A stretch of 64,000 nt of DNA from Palsa-504 sp963767565 (GTDB lineage Bacteria > Actinomycetota > Actinomycetes > Streptosporangiales > Streptosporangiaceae). Both the position numbers and the translations under genes were made by a program. The notes under the pieces were generated by a model. That model ran no database searches, was not told the origin of the DNA, and saw nothing but the letters and a program-made list of their open reading frames with translations. The DNA lies in the NCBI GenBank assembly GCA_963767565.1, contig CAVYEG010000002.1:136664-200663 (forward strand), read 5' to 3'. Of the stretch, positions 1 through 8,064 are shown piece after piece; position 1 is the first letter of the stretch; every line of letters begins with the position of its first letter.

Positions 1-237
1 CGCCAAGGACGCCAAGGACGCGAAGGACGCGAAGGAATGGACGACGAGCAGTGGTGGGCAGCCAACGCGCCCCTGCTGGAGAAGGTCCTCGACCCCGCCG
101 CCTACCCGCTGGCGGTCCGGGTCGGGACCGCCGCGGGCACCGCCCACGGCGCCGCCTACAGCCCGGCCCACGCCTACGGCTTCGGCCTGCAGATCATTCT
201 CGATGGCCTCGCCGCGCTCATCGACCACCATCGGTAG
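1..237 (+). CDS. TetR-family regulator, C-terminal fragment
   Basis: The reading frame is open from the first base of the window and ends at 237, so only the C-terminal part of a longer gene is visible. The last 66 residues (WWAANAPLLEKV onward, ending GLAALIDHH) resemble the helical ligand-binding C-terminal domain of TetR/AcrR regulators, with the usual final helix of about GFGLQIILDGL. The first twelve codons are a Gly/Arg/Glu-rich repeat derived from a near-perfect short tandem repeat in the DNA (GACGCCAAG/GACGCGAAG), probably an interdomain or hypervariable loop. The HTH domain lies outside the window, so the family call rests only on this end. Confidence 0.55.
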   Translation, partial: RQGRQGREGREGMDDEQWWAANAPLLEKVLDPAAYPLAVRVGTAAGTAHGAAYSPAHAYGFGLQIILDGLAALIDHHR

Positions 238-344
238 CGGAATCAGCCCGCCGCCCACGGGAAGAAGATTTCACCCGCCCGTGCTCCTTATGGGGGCCCG
301 ATCGCCCGGGCCGGGCACGCCGGCGTCCGCGCCGGGGTGCCCGG

Positions 345-2063
345 CTACTCCGCCAGCCTCAACGGGAGGACGCAGTGAAGTTCGGGGTCGTCTACAACAC
401 CGCTTACTACGGCGTCGACCCAGACGCCATGGAGGCCCTGGCCCGGCACGCCGAGGACTGCGGGTTTGAGTCGTTCTACCTGCCCGAGCACGTCGCGCTG
501 TACCCGGGCGCGGGCTTCGGCCCGGCGACCTTCCCGCCCGACCTGCCGATCGCCGACCCGCTGGAGTGCCTGAGCTTCGTGGCCGCCGCGACCGAGCGGA
601 TCCTGCTCGGCACCGCGGTCCTGCTGCTGCCTTACCACCAGCCGGTGGTGCTGGCCAAGCGGCTGGCCACCATCGACCTGCTGTCCAAGGGCCGGATGCG
701 GCTGCTGACCATCGGGGTCGGCAGCCTGCCGGGGGAGGCGGCGGCGGTCGGCGTCGACTACGCCACCCGCGGGCGCCGCGCCGACGAGGCCATCGACTTG
801 CTGCGGCTGCTGTGGGCGGGCGACGAGAACGGGGTGACCTTCGACGGCGAGTTCTTCTCGATCGTGGCCGCGTGCAGCTTCCCCAAGCCCGCCGGGACGC
901 TCCCGGTGCATATTGGCGGGTCCAGCCCGGCCGCGGCCCGCCGGGCCGGGCTGCGCGGCGACGGGTACTTCCCCGGCGGGCGGCTCACTGAGGCCGAGCG
1001 GGCCAGCCAGGTCGAGCTCATGCGGGCCACCGCCCGCGACGCGGGCCGGGACCCGGACGCGCTCGAGGTCACCCGCTGGGCCTCGGCGGACATGACCGCC
1101 GACGACGTGGCCGCCTACGCCGCCGCCGGGGTAAACCGCCTGGTGGTCCCGGCCGCGGCCGACCCGGCTGAGCAGCAGGATCAGCTGTCTGACTTCGCCG
1201 CCCGGCACGGCCTGGGCTGACCCGGACTGCGCGGCTGACCCGGACTGCGCGGCTGACCCGGACTGCGCGGCTGACCCGGACAGGGCGGCTAACCCGGACA
1301 GGGCGGGGGAGGCGGCCCGGGCCAGCTTCAGCAGCTGGCTCAGCGTGTCGCCCGGCAGGCCGGCCAGCACCCGCAGCCGGGGCGCGGAGAACCCGATCTC
1401 CCGGGCCGCCCGCCGGGCGGCCCGGGCCGTCGCAGGGGTGGCCGAAGACAGCACGACCAGGTCGGCGCCCACCTCGACGGCCAGCCCGATCACCTCGGCC
1501 ACCGGCAGGTCGGCGGCCAGGTGATGGACCAGCCAGCGATCCTCGCGCAGGCAGGCCGCGGCCATCAGGCCGGGCAGGGCGTGCCGTTCGCCCGGCGGCG
1601 TGGCCGCCACCGCGATGCCGCGCGGCCGTCCGGCCGGCTGCTGCACCCGAGAGCCGATGAGCCGCTCGCAGATGGCGCTGGCCCGGTGCTCGGCCGCGAT
1701 CGTGACCTGGCCCGCGGCCCACTCCTCGCCCACCCGGCGCAGCGCGGGCGTAATGACCCGCTCGCACAGGTCGAGCACCGGTACGCCCTGAGCCAGCCGG
1801 CCGAACTCCTGCCGGGCCAGCGTCTCGTCGCCGTCCACGATCGCGTCGTGCAGCCGCGCGGCCTGGACCGACCAGTCCCGGACCCGGATCTCGGCCCGCG
1901 GCGGGGCGCCGGAGGCCCGGCGCTCGGCCAGCGCGATGACGTCCGCGTCGCTGACCTCGTAGCCGCGCCCGGCCTTCCGGGCCGGGAGCGTGCCCTCTCG
2001 CACCCACCCATAGGCGGTCTGGTAGTGCACCCCGAGCGCCTCGGCGGCCTCGCGTAGTTGCAT
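345..2063 (-). CDS. CarH/LitR-type MerR regulator with adenosylcobalamin domain; 3' end runs antisense through the LLM gene
   Basis: A MerR-type DNA-binding domain occupies residues 1-70 (LREAAEALGVHYQTAYGWV), followed by a B12-binding half. The CarH light-sensing signature W-x9-EH is intact (W, then AAGQVTIAA, then EH). The cobalamin His sits in PGERHALPG, where the usual xHxxG glycine is replaced by Pro and displaced one place. Known CarH/LitR proteins are dark repressors that fall apart when light breaks the Co-C bond; that role is inferred here. Start is ATG 2063, preceded by an AGGGGAG ribosome site. Conserved sequence ends near 1310. After it come six-residue AAQSGS-type repeats and no stop until 345, so about 290 extra residues would be antisense to the oxidoreductase. 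The true C-terminus is therefore uncertain. It is divergent from the lipid operon it probably controls. Confidence 0.75.
   Translation of the reverse strand: MQLREAAEALGVHYQTAYGWVREGTLPARKAGRGYEVSDADVIALAERRASGAPPRAEIRVRDWSVQAARLHDAIVDGDETLARQEFGRLAQGVPVLDLCERVITPALRRVGEEWAAGQVTIAAEHRASAICERLIGSRVQQPAGRPRGIAVAATPPGERHALPGLMAAACLREDRWLVHHLAADLPVAEVIGLAVEVGADLVVLSSATPATARAARRAAREIGFSAPRLRVLAGLPGDTLSQLLKLARAASPALSGLAALSGSAAQSGSAAQSGSAAQSGSAQAVPGGEVRQLILLLSRVGRGRDHQAVYPGGGVGGHVVGGHVRRGPAGDLERVRVPARVAGGGPHELDLAGPLGLSEPPAGEVPVAAQPGPAGRGRAGPANMHRERPGGLGEAARGHDREELAVEGHPVLVARPQQPQQVDGLVGAAPAGGVVDADRRRLPRQAADPDGQQPHPALGQQVDGGQPLGQHHRLVVRQQQDRGAEQDPLGRGGHEAQALQRVGDRQVGREGRRAEARARVQRDVLGQVERLKPAVLGVPGQGLHGVWVDAVVSGVVDDPELHCVLPLRLAE
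375..1220 (+). CDS. LLM class F420-dependent oxidoreductase
   Basis: A 281-residue luciferase-like monooxygenase-fold protein. It begins KFGVVYNTAYYGVDP, has the family's HxE-type segment YLPEHVALYPG, the TAVLLLPYHQPVVLAKRLATID strand-helix region, and the GRxxDEAIDLLRLLW motif seen in actinobacterial F420-dependent members. Such enzymes use reduced F420 or FMN to oxidise or reduce small molecules; the substrate cannot be told. The start GTG 375 follows a GGGAGGA ribosome site at 364-370; the reading frame is open further upstream, but that part has no family similarity. The gene is convergent with the CarH-like regulator, and the 3' end runs into an 18-bp tandem repeat. Confidence 0.8.
   Translation: MKFGVVYNTAYYGVDPDAMEALARHAEDCGFESFYLPEHVALYPGAGFGPATFPPDLPIADPLECLSFVAAATERILLGTAVLLLPYHQPVVLAKRLATIDLLSKGRMRLLTIGVGSLPGEAAAVGVDYATRGRRADEAIDLLRLLWAGDENGVTFDGEFFSIVAACSFPKPAGTLPVHIGGSSPAAARRAGLRGDGYFPGGRLTEAERASQVELMRATARDAGRDPDALEVTRWASADMTADDVAAYAAAGVNRLVVPAAADPAEQQDQLSDFAARHGLG
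1217..1306. repeat. 18-bp tandem repeat, five copies
   Basis: Five head-to-tail 18-bp units of the form CTGACCCGGACTGCGCGG; the last two have CAGGG in place of CTGCG, and the fifth has CTAACC. The first unit contains the TGA stop of the LLM oxidoreductase. On the other strand the repeat stays in frame and gives a six-residue repeat at the end of the CarH-like protein, without any stop. Confidence 0.9.
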
Positions 2064-2082
2064 CTCGGTGGCACTCCCCTGG

Positions 2083-2126
2083 TTTAACCTTGGATTTTTA
2101 GTGTAGTTTAGTATTGATTTAAGTAG
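2083..2126. promoter_or_regulatory. Putative CarH operator and divergent promoter
   Basis: This A/T-rich patch stands out in the otherwise GC-rich 114-bp gap between the B12 regulator and the epimerase gene. TTTAGT occurs at 2097 and 2107 and TTTAAGT at 2118, giving three near-direct repeats 10-11 bp apart, one helical turn. Known CarH operators are tandem repeats of about 11 bp overlapping the promoter. A further TTTAA lies in the near-palindrome GGTTTAACC at 2081-2089. The assignment is by arrangement, not by an exact consensus match. Confidence 0.5.
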
Positions 2127-2177
2127 CTGGCCAGGATCGCCACACCGCGGCGGGAAGCCGGCGCCCAGGGAGGGCTC

Positions 2178-3557
2178 ATGGGACTGAGGTATTCGAGCGT
2201 GGTCGAGGCCCGGCTGGGGGAGGTGTTCGCCTGGCACGGCCGGCCGGGCGCGATCACCCGGCTGATGCCGCCCTGGTCGCCGGTCCGGGTGGAACGCGAG
2301 GCGGGCTCGGTCCGGGACGGCCGGGCCGTGCTTCGGCTCCCTGCCGGGCTGCGCTGGGTGGCCGAGCACCAGCCCGGCAGCTACGACCCACCGCACGAGT
2401 TCGCCGACGCGCTGGCCGGGTTCCCGCTGGGGACGGTGCTGCCGTGGCGGCACGTGCACCAGTTCGACCCGGCCGGCCAGGCGACCACCCGGGTCACCGA
2501 CGTGGTCGACACGCCGCTGCCGGCCTGGATGCTGCGGCCGATGTTCGCCTACCGGCACCGGCAGCTGGCCGACGACCTGGCCGCCCAGGCCCGGGCCCGC
2601 GCCCTCTGCCCGGACTCGCTGACCATCGCGGTCACCGGGTCGAACGGGCTGATCGGCACCGCGCTGACCGCGCTGCTGACCACCGGCGGGCACCGGGTCA
2701 TCCCGCTGGTCCGCCGGCTGCCCCGGCACGCGGGCGAACGCCACTGGCAGCCCGACAACCCGGGCCCGGAGACGCTCGGCGGCGTCGACGCGGTGATCCA
2801 CCTGGCCGGGGCGCCGATCGCCGGGCGGTTCACCGACGCGCACAAGCAGCAGATCAGGGACAGCCGCATCGGCCCCACCCGCAAGCTGGCCGAGCTCGCC
2901 GCGGACACCAACCCGGGCCTGCGGGCCTTCGTCACCGCCTCCGCCATCGGCTGCTACGGACCGGACCGCGGCGAGGAGGTGCTGACCGAGACGAGCGCCC
3001 GCGGTGACGGGTTCCTGGCCGACGTGGTGGCCGACTGGGAAGACGCCACCGCGCCGGCCGCCCAGGCCGGCATCAGGACCGTCCAGGTCCGCACCGGCAT
3101 CGTGCAGACCCCGCGCGGCGGCATGCTCCGCTACCTGTACCCGCTGTTCGCGGCGGGCCTGGGCGGCCGCCTGGGCAGCGGCCAGCAGTGGCTGTCCTGG
3201 ATCGGCCTGGACGACCTGCTGGACATCTACCTGCGGGCGGTGACCGACCCGGCCCTATCCGGGCCGGTCAACGCGGTCGCGCCCGAGCCGGTGCGCAACG
3301 CCGCCTACACGGCCGCGCTGGCCGGCGTGCTGCGCCGGCCCGCGGTGCTGCCCGTGCCCGCGTTCGGGCCACGGCTGCTGCTCGGCGCCGAAGGCGCCAG
3401 CGAGTTCGCCGAGGCCAGCCAGCATGTCCGGCCGCAGCGGCTGATCGACGCCGGGCACCAGTTCCGCTACCCCGAGCTCGACGCGGCCCTGCGGCACGTG
3501 CTCGGCCGCGAGCCGGCCGTAGTCCCGGCAATCCGCACGCTGGTCAGCCCCGAATGA
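2178..3557 (+). CDS. TIGR01777-family NAD-dependent epimerase with N-terminal SRPBCC domain
   Basis: A 459-residue two-domain protein. Residues 1-145 look like a START/SRPBCC ligand-binding fold (YSSVVEARLGEVFAWHGRPG, ending near FAYRHRQL). From about 150 there is a Rossmann SDR domain with VTGSNGLIGTAL as the dinucleotide loop, VIHLAGAPIAGR and the TIGR01777/SDR39U1 hallmarks, and a DUF1731-like C-terminus (RLIDAGHQFRYPELDAALRHVL). The reaction of this family is not established. It is the first gene of a six-gene operon; AGGGAGG precedes the ATG. Linkage to FAD oxidoreductase, DUF1365 and cyclopropane-synthase-like genes suggests a role in membrane lipid modification. Confidence 0.85.
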   Translation: MGLRYSSVVEARLGEVFAWHGRPGAITRLMPPWSPVRVEREAGSVRDGRAVLRLPAGLRWVAEHQPGSYDPPHEFADALAGFPLGTVLPWRHVHQFDPAGQATTRVTDVVDTPLPAWMLRPMFAYRHRQLADDLAAQARARALCPDSLTIAVTGSNGLIGTALTALLTTGGHRVIPLVRRLPRHAGERHWQPDNPGPETLGGVDAVIHLAGAPIAGRFTDAHKQQIRDSRIGPTRKLAELAADTNPGLRAFVTASAIGCYGPDRGEEVLTETSARGDGFLADVVADWEDATAPAAQAGIRTVQVRTGIVQTPRGGMLRYLYPLFAAGLGGRLGSGQQWLSWIGLDDLLDIYLRAVTDPALSGPVNAVAPEPVRNAAYTAALAGVLRRPAVLPVPAFGPRLLLGAEGASEFAEASQHVRPQRLIDAGHQFRYPELDAALRHVLGREPAVVPAIRTLVSPE

Positions 3558-3579
3558 GGACCATGGGGAGGAACAAGGC

Positions 3580-4821
3580 GTGACCGGGCGGAACATCGCA
3601 GTCATCGGCGGCGGGATCAGCGGGCTGACCGCGGGTTACGTGCTGTCGCGCACCGATCGCGTGACGCTGTTCGAGGCCGACGGACGGCTGGGCGGCCACG
3701 CCGACACCCACCTGGTCGGGCCGGTGCCGGTCGACACCGGCTTCATCGTCTACAACGAGCGCACCTACCCGCTGCTGACCAGGCTGTTCGCCGAGCTCGG
3801 GGTGACCACGCAGCCGTCGGGGATGAGCATGTCGGTGCGCTGCGCCGGCTGCGGCCTGCACTACGCGGGCAAGCGGGGCCTGACCGGCCTGACCGCGGGC
3901 CTGCACCACGGCGGCGGCCGGTTCGTGCGGATGCTGGCCGAAGTCCCGCGGTTCCACCGCGCCGCCCGGCACCTGCTGGCCGCCGGCGGCCCCGGCGACC
4001 TGACCTTCGGCGAGTTCCTGCGCCGCGGCGGCTACTCCGGCTACTTCCAGGCCCACTTCGCGCTGCCCCTGGTCGGGGCGGTGTGGTCCTGCCCGGTCGG
4101 CACCGCGCTGGAGTACCCGGCCGCGTACCTGTTCGCCTTCCTGGCCAACCACGGGATGCTGTCGCTGTCCGGCACGCCGCCGTGGCGCACCGTGGCCGGG
4201 GGGTCCCGGCGCTACGTCGAGCGGGCCGCGGGCCGCCTGGCCGAAGTCAGGCTCGGCGCCCCGGTCCGCGCCGTGGTCAGGCACCCGGACGGCGCGCAGG
4301 TGCGGGACGCCTCCGGGCGCGCCGAGGATTTCGACGCCGTGGTCATCGCCACCCACCCGGACCAGGCGCTGCGGCTGCTGGCCCGCCCCACCCCGGCGGA
4401 GCAAACCGTGCTCGGCGCGTTCCGCTACACCCCGAACCCGGCCCTGCTGCACACCGACACCCGGCTGCTGCCCGGCCGCCCCGGCGTGCGGGCATCGTGG
4501 AACTACCAGCTCGGGCACTGCCGGGCCCGGACGCCGCAGCGGGTCAGCTACCACATGAACCGGCTGCAGCACCTGCCGCCCGGCCAGGACTACATCGTGA
4601 CGCTGAACGGCGCGGACGCCGTCGATCCCGAGCGGGTCATCGGCCGGATGGACTACGCGCACCCGGCCTACACCCCGGCCTCGGTGGCCGCGCAGCGCCG
4701 CCTGCCCGAGCTGAACACGCCGGTCACCGCGTTCGCCGGCGCCTACCACGGCTGGGGCTTCCACGAGGACGGCTGCCGGTCCGGCGCCCAGGCGGCCCAG
4801 GCCCTCGGAGTGGCCTGGTGA
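3580..4821 (+). CDS. FAD-dependent oxidoreductase (amine-oxidase/desaturase family)
   Basis: 413 residues. An N-terminal FAD-binding motif GGGISGLTAGYVLS is followed by the acidic residue ending the second strand (LFEADGRLGGH) and a second conserved NERTYPLLTRLF segment. The C-terminus has the family's FAD-contacting end (YHGWGFHEDGCRSG). Relatives sit beside DUF1365 and cyclopropane-synthase genes in many light- or singlet-oxygen-controlled operons, and related Rhodobacter enzymes act in furan fatty acid formation; the exact product here is not known. Start GTG 3580 has GGGGAGG eight bases upstream. The stop overlaps the next start by four bases. Confidence 0.85.
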   Translation: MTGRNIAVIGGGISGLTAGYVLSRTDRVTLFEADGRLGGHADTHLVGPVPVDTGFIVYNERTYPLLTRLFAELGVTTQPSGMSMSVRCAGCGLHYAGKRGLTGLTAGLHHGGGRFVRMLAEVPRFHRAARHLLAAGGPGDLTFGEFLRRGGYSGYFQAHFALPLVGAVWSCPVGTALEYPAAYLFAFLANHGMLSLSGTPPWRTVAGGSRRYVERAAGRLAEVRLGAPVRAVVRHPDGAQVRDASGRAEDFDAVVIATHPDQALRLLARPTPAEQTVLGAFRYTPNPALLHTDTRLLPGRPGVRASWNYQLGHCRARTPQRVSYHMNRLQHLPPGQDYIVTLNGADAVDPERVIGRMDYAHPAYTPASVAAQRRLPELNTPVTAFAGAYHGWGFHEDGCRSGAQAAQALGVAW

Positions 4822-5570
4822 CGGCCGCGACCCGCCCGCTGGCGCCGGGCGCCGCCCTGTACGAATGCCGGGTCACCCACGCGCGGACCGCGCCGCTGCG
4901 CAACGTGTTCAGCTACCGCACCTACCAGTGGCTGGTCGACCTGGATCACCTGCCCCGGCTCGGCCCGGGCCTGCGGCTGCTGGCCGGCTTCGAGGCCCGC
5001 GACCACCTCGGCGACCCCGGACGGCCGATCCGGGCCAACCTCGACCGCTTCCTGGCCACCGAAGGCGTCGACACCGAAGGCGGCAAGATCATGATGCTCA
5101 CCAACGCCCGGGTGCTCGGCTACGTGTTCAACCCGCTGACCGTTTACTGGTGCCACCGGCCCGATGGCGAGCTGGCCGCCGTGGTGGCCGAGGTGCACAA
5201 CACCTACCGGCAGCGGCACGCCTACCTGCTGCAGCCCGACGAACGGGGCCGGGCCCAGGTGGCCAAGCAGTTCTACGTCTCGCCGTTCTACCCGGTCGAC
5301 GGCGGCTACCGGATGAGCCTGCCCGAGCCGCGGGACGAGCGCCTGGCGCTGACCGTCACGCTGGGCCGGCCGGACGGGAACCGGTTCGTGGCCAGCGTGC
5401 GCGGCACCGGCCAGGCCACCGCGCGGGCCCTGCTGGCCGCCGCGGCCCGGCATCCCTGGTCCACGGCAGCGGTGTCCGCGCTGATCCGCTGGCAGGGGAT
5501 CCGGCTCTACCTGCGCGGGCTTCCCGTCGTGGCCCGGCCAGCACATCCATCCCAGGAGGGCGTTCAGTGA
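4818..5570 (+). CDS. DUF1365 family protein
   Basis: 250 residues starting at GTG 4818, which overlaps the previous stop (GTGA). The sequence shows DUF1365 hallmarks: YECRVTHARTAPLRNVFSYRTY at the N-terminus, a central NPLTVYWCH segment, AEVHNTY, and KQFYVSPFYPVDGGYRM. The function of DUF1365 is unsettled, but it nearly always pairs with the FAD oxidoreductase and cyclopropane-synthase-like genes found here, so a role in oxidising or altering methylated acyl chains is a reasonable inference. The C-terminal helix (WQGIRLYLRGLPVV) is typical and suggests membrane contact. Confidence 0.85.
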   Translation: MTAATRPLAPGAALYECRVTHARTAPLRNVFSYRTYQWLVDLDHLPRLGPGLRLLAGFEARDHLGDPGRPIRANLDRFLATEGVDTEGGKIMMLTNARVLGYVFNPLTVYWCHRPDGELAAVVAEVHNTYRQRHAYLLQPDERGRAQVAKQFYVSPFYPVDGGYRMSLPEPRDERLALTVTLGRPDGNRFVASVRGTGQATARALLAAAARHPWSTAAVSALIRWQGIRLYLRGLPVVARPAHPSQEGVQ

Positions 5571-6838
5571 CCAGCACCAAAATGACGCACACTGCGCCGC
5601 CGGAGGTCGACGCCGGGCGCTGGCCCGACGTCGCGTCGGCGAGCGGTTCTGCGGCCCGGGCCGCGGTGGCCCGGGCCCTGTTCACCAGGGGCGTGGCCCG
5701 GCTGCCGCTCCTGGTGCGCTTCCCCGGCGGCCGCCTGCTCGGCGGTGGGTCGTCGGGCGCCCCGGTCATGGTCCTGCACCGGCCCCGGTCGTTCTTCCGC
5801 CGCTTCGGCGCCTCCGGCCTGATCGGCTTCGGCGAGTCCTACCTGGCCGGAGACTGGGACTGCGCCGACCTCACCGGCCTGCTCACCGTATTCGCCGCGC
5901 ACGCCGCCGACCTGGTCCCGCCCTGGCTGCAGTGGATGCGCAGCCTGGCCGGTCCCCGGCCGCCGGCCGAGGTCCGGCAGACCCGCGAGGGCGCCCGGCG
6001 GAACATCGGCCACCACTACGACCTGTCCAACGAGCTGTTCGCGCTGTTCCTGGACGAGACCATGACCTACTCTTCGGCGCTGTTCACCACCGGCGCCGAC
6101 GGCGCTCCGGTGGCCGCCGACCACCTGCTGGCCGAGGCCCAGCGGCGCAAGATCGACCGGCTGCTCGACCGGGCCGGGGTCGGGCCCGGCTGCCGGCTGC
6201 TCGAGGTCGGCACCGGCTGGGGCGAGCTGGCCCTGCGCGCCGCCCGCCGCGGCGCCGACGTGACCACCGTGACCATCTCCCGGGAGCAGCACGCCTACGC
6301 CGCGCGCCGGGTGGCCCAAGCCGGGCTGGCCGGCCAGGTCAGCGTGCAGCTGCGCGACTACCGCGATATCGAGGGCACGTTCGACGCCATCTGCTCCTGC
6401 GAGATGATCGAGGCGGTCGGCGAGCGCTACTGGGACGAATGCTTCGCCGCGCTCGACGCCCACCTGGCTCCCGGCGGCCGCATCGGGCTGCAGACCATCA
6501 CCATGTCGCACGAGCGGATGCTGGCCACCCGGCACACCTACACCTGGATCCAGAAGTACATCTTCCCCGGCGGCCTGCTGCCGTCCGTCACCGCGATCGA
6601 GAACAGCCTGGCCAGCGCCACCCGGCTGCGGATCACCGGCCGCGAGGACTTCGGCGCGCACTACGCCGAGACGCTGCGGATCTGGCGGGACCGGTTCTGC
6701 GCCCGGGCCGGCGAGGCCGGCCGCCTCGGCTTCGACGAGGTGTTCCAGCGCATGTGGGCCTTCTACCTGGCCTACTCAGAGGCCGGCTTCCGTTCCGGCT
6801 ACATCGGTGTCAGCCAGCTCACCCTGGCCCGCATATGA
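5567..6838 (+). CDS. Cyclopropane-fatty-acyl-phospholipid synthase-family methyltransferase (first copy)
   Basis: 423 residues from GTG 5567, which overlaps the previous stop and is preceded by AGGAGG. Residues ~60-150 are the Cfa-type N-terminal lipid-binding region (GLIGFGESYLAGDWDC). Next is the signature NIGHHYDLSNELFALFLD, then the SAM-binding loop LLEVGTGWGELAL, the catalytic-region CSCEMIEAVGERYW, and a C-terminal lipid region (WRDRFCARAGE..GFDEVFQRMWAFYLAYSEAGF). The family transfers a methyl or methylene group from SAM to a double bond of a phospholipid acyl chain. It is most like full-length Cfa enzymes; whether the product is a cyclopropane or a branched methyl chain cannot be read off. 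Confidence 0.9.
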   Translation: MTSTKMTHTAPPEVDAGRWPDVASASGSAARAAVARALFTRGVARLPLLVRFPGGRLLGGGSSGAPVMVLHRPRSFFRRFGASGLIGFGESYLAGDWDCADLTGLLTVFAAHAADLVPPWLQWMRSLAGPRPPAEVRQTREGARRNIGHHYDLSNELFALFLDETMTYSSALFTTGADGAPVAADHLLAEAQRRKIDRLLDRAGVGPGCRLLEVGTGWGELALRAARRGADVTTVTISREQHAYAARRVAQAGLAGQVSVQLRDYRDIEGTFDAICSCEMIEAVGERYWDECFAALDAHLAPGGRIGLQTITMSHERMLATRHTYTWIQKYIFPGGLLPSVTAIENSLASATRLRITGREDFGAHYAETLRIWRDRFCARAGEAGRLGFDEVFQRMWAFYLAYSEAGFRSGYIGVSQLTLARI

Positions 6839-8064
6839 GCCCGGCCCCGGCACCAGACGCCGCCCACGTCATCGCCGGCCTAGTCAAGACCCACGCCGGC
6901 CTCGACCTGCCGGTCCGGCTGCGGCTGTGGGACGGCAGCGAGGCCGGGCCGGCCGGCGGCCCGGTCCTCGTTATCAAGACCCCGCGGGCGCTGCAGCGGA
7001 TCGGCTGGCGCCCGGGGGAGCTGGGCCTGGCCCGCGCCTACATCAGCGGCGACCTGGAGGTCGAAGGCGACCTGACCGAGGGGCTACGCCAGGCCCTGGG
7101 CACCCGGCCGCGGGTCAGCCCGGCCCGCTGGGCCGCGGCCGCCCTGGCCGCGATGAAGGCCAGGTCCCAGCTACAGGTACCCGTGTGGCCCCTGCCGCCG
7201 CCACCGAAGTGCGAGCTGCACGTCCGCGGGCGGCTGCACTCCCGGGCTCGCGACCAGGCGGTGATCGCCGGCCACTACGACGTGACCGCCGCGTTCTACC
7301 AGCTCATCCTGGACCCCAGCATGGCCTACTCCTGCGCCTGGTGGGACACCGCGGACACGTTGGCCGGCGCGCAGCGAGCCAAGCTGGAGCTGATCTGCGG
7401 CAAGCTCGAGCTCCAGCCCGGCCACCGGCTGCTCGACGTGGGCTGCGGCTGGGGTTCGCTCACCGTGCACGCCGCCCGCGACCACCGGGCCCGGGTCACC
7501 GCCGTGACCCTGTCCCGCGAACAGGGCGGCTACGTCCGGCAGCGCCTGCGCGGGCTCGGCCTCCAGGACCGGGCCGAGGTCAGGGTCCAGGACTACCGGG
7601 ACACCGCGGGCGGCCCCTACGACGCGATCGCCTCGGTGGAGATGGGCGAGCACGTGGGCGCGGCCGGCTACCCCGCGTTCTGCGCCGCGCTGCGCCGCCT
7701 GCTGCGCCCGGGCGGGCGGCTGCTCATCCAGCAGATGTCCCGGGCCGGCCGCGCGCCCGGCGGCGGGCCGTTCATCGAGTCCTACATCGCCCCGGACATG
7801 CACATGCGCCCGGTGGGGGAGACGGTGGCGCTGATCGAGGCGGCCGGGTTCGAGGTCGTCGATGTCCAGGCCATGCGCGAGCACTACGTCACCACCATCC
7901 GGGCCTGGCTGGACAACTTGGAGCAGAACCTGCCCGCCATCACCGCGCTCCTGACCCCGGAGCAGGTCCGCGTCTGGCGCCTGTACCTGGCCGGCGGCGC
8001 GCTGTCCTTCGAGGACGGCCGGATGGGCGTGGACCAGATCCTCGCCGTAAAGCCGTCCCGGTGA
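6835..8064 (+). CDS. Cyclopropane-fatty-acyl-phospholipid synthase-family methyltransferase (second copy)
   Basis: 409 residues, starting with an ATGA overlap with the first copy. It has GELGLARAYISGDLEVEGD in the N-terminal domain, VIAGHYDVTAAFYQLILD, the SAM loop LLDVGCGWGSLTV and the ASVEMGEHVG segment. The C-terminus ends GALSFEDGRMGVDQIL, as in actinobacterial members and those implicated in 10-methyl or furan fatty acid formation. It is clearly diverged from the upstream copy, and in particular has a basic, proline-rich linker at residues 108-130, so it is a paralogue with its own substrate step rather than a recent duplication. It is coupled by a GTGA overlap to the DUF1295 gene. Confidence 0.9.
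   Translation: MSPAPAPDAAHVIAGLVKTHAGLDLPVRLRLWDGSEAGPAGGPVLVIKTPRALQRIGWRPGELGLARAYISGDLEVEGDLTEGLRQALGTRPRVSPARWAAAALAAMKARSQLQVPVWPLPPPPKCELHVRGRLHSRARDQAVIAGHYDVTAAFYQLILDPSMAYSCAWWDTADTLAGAQRAKLELICGKLELQPGHRLLDVGCGWGSLTVHAARDHRARVTAVTLSREQGGYVRQRLRGLGLQDRAEVRVQDYRDTAGGPYDAIASVEMGEHVGAAGYPAFCAALRRLLRPGGRLLIQQMSRAGRAPGGGPFIESYIAPDMHMRPVGETVALIEAAGFEVVDVQAMREHYVTTIRAWLDNLEQNLPAITALLTPEQVRVWRLYLAGGALSFEDGRMGVDQILAVKPSR

Noticed and set aside
3544..4764. Minus-strand frame across the FAD oxidoreductase.
   Set aside because: Low-complexity Gly/Gln/His/Arg sequence, no start site and no domain; the plus strand gene is certain.
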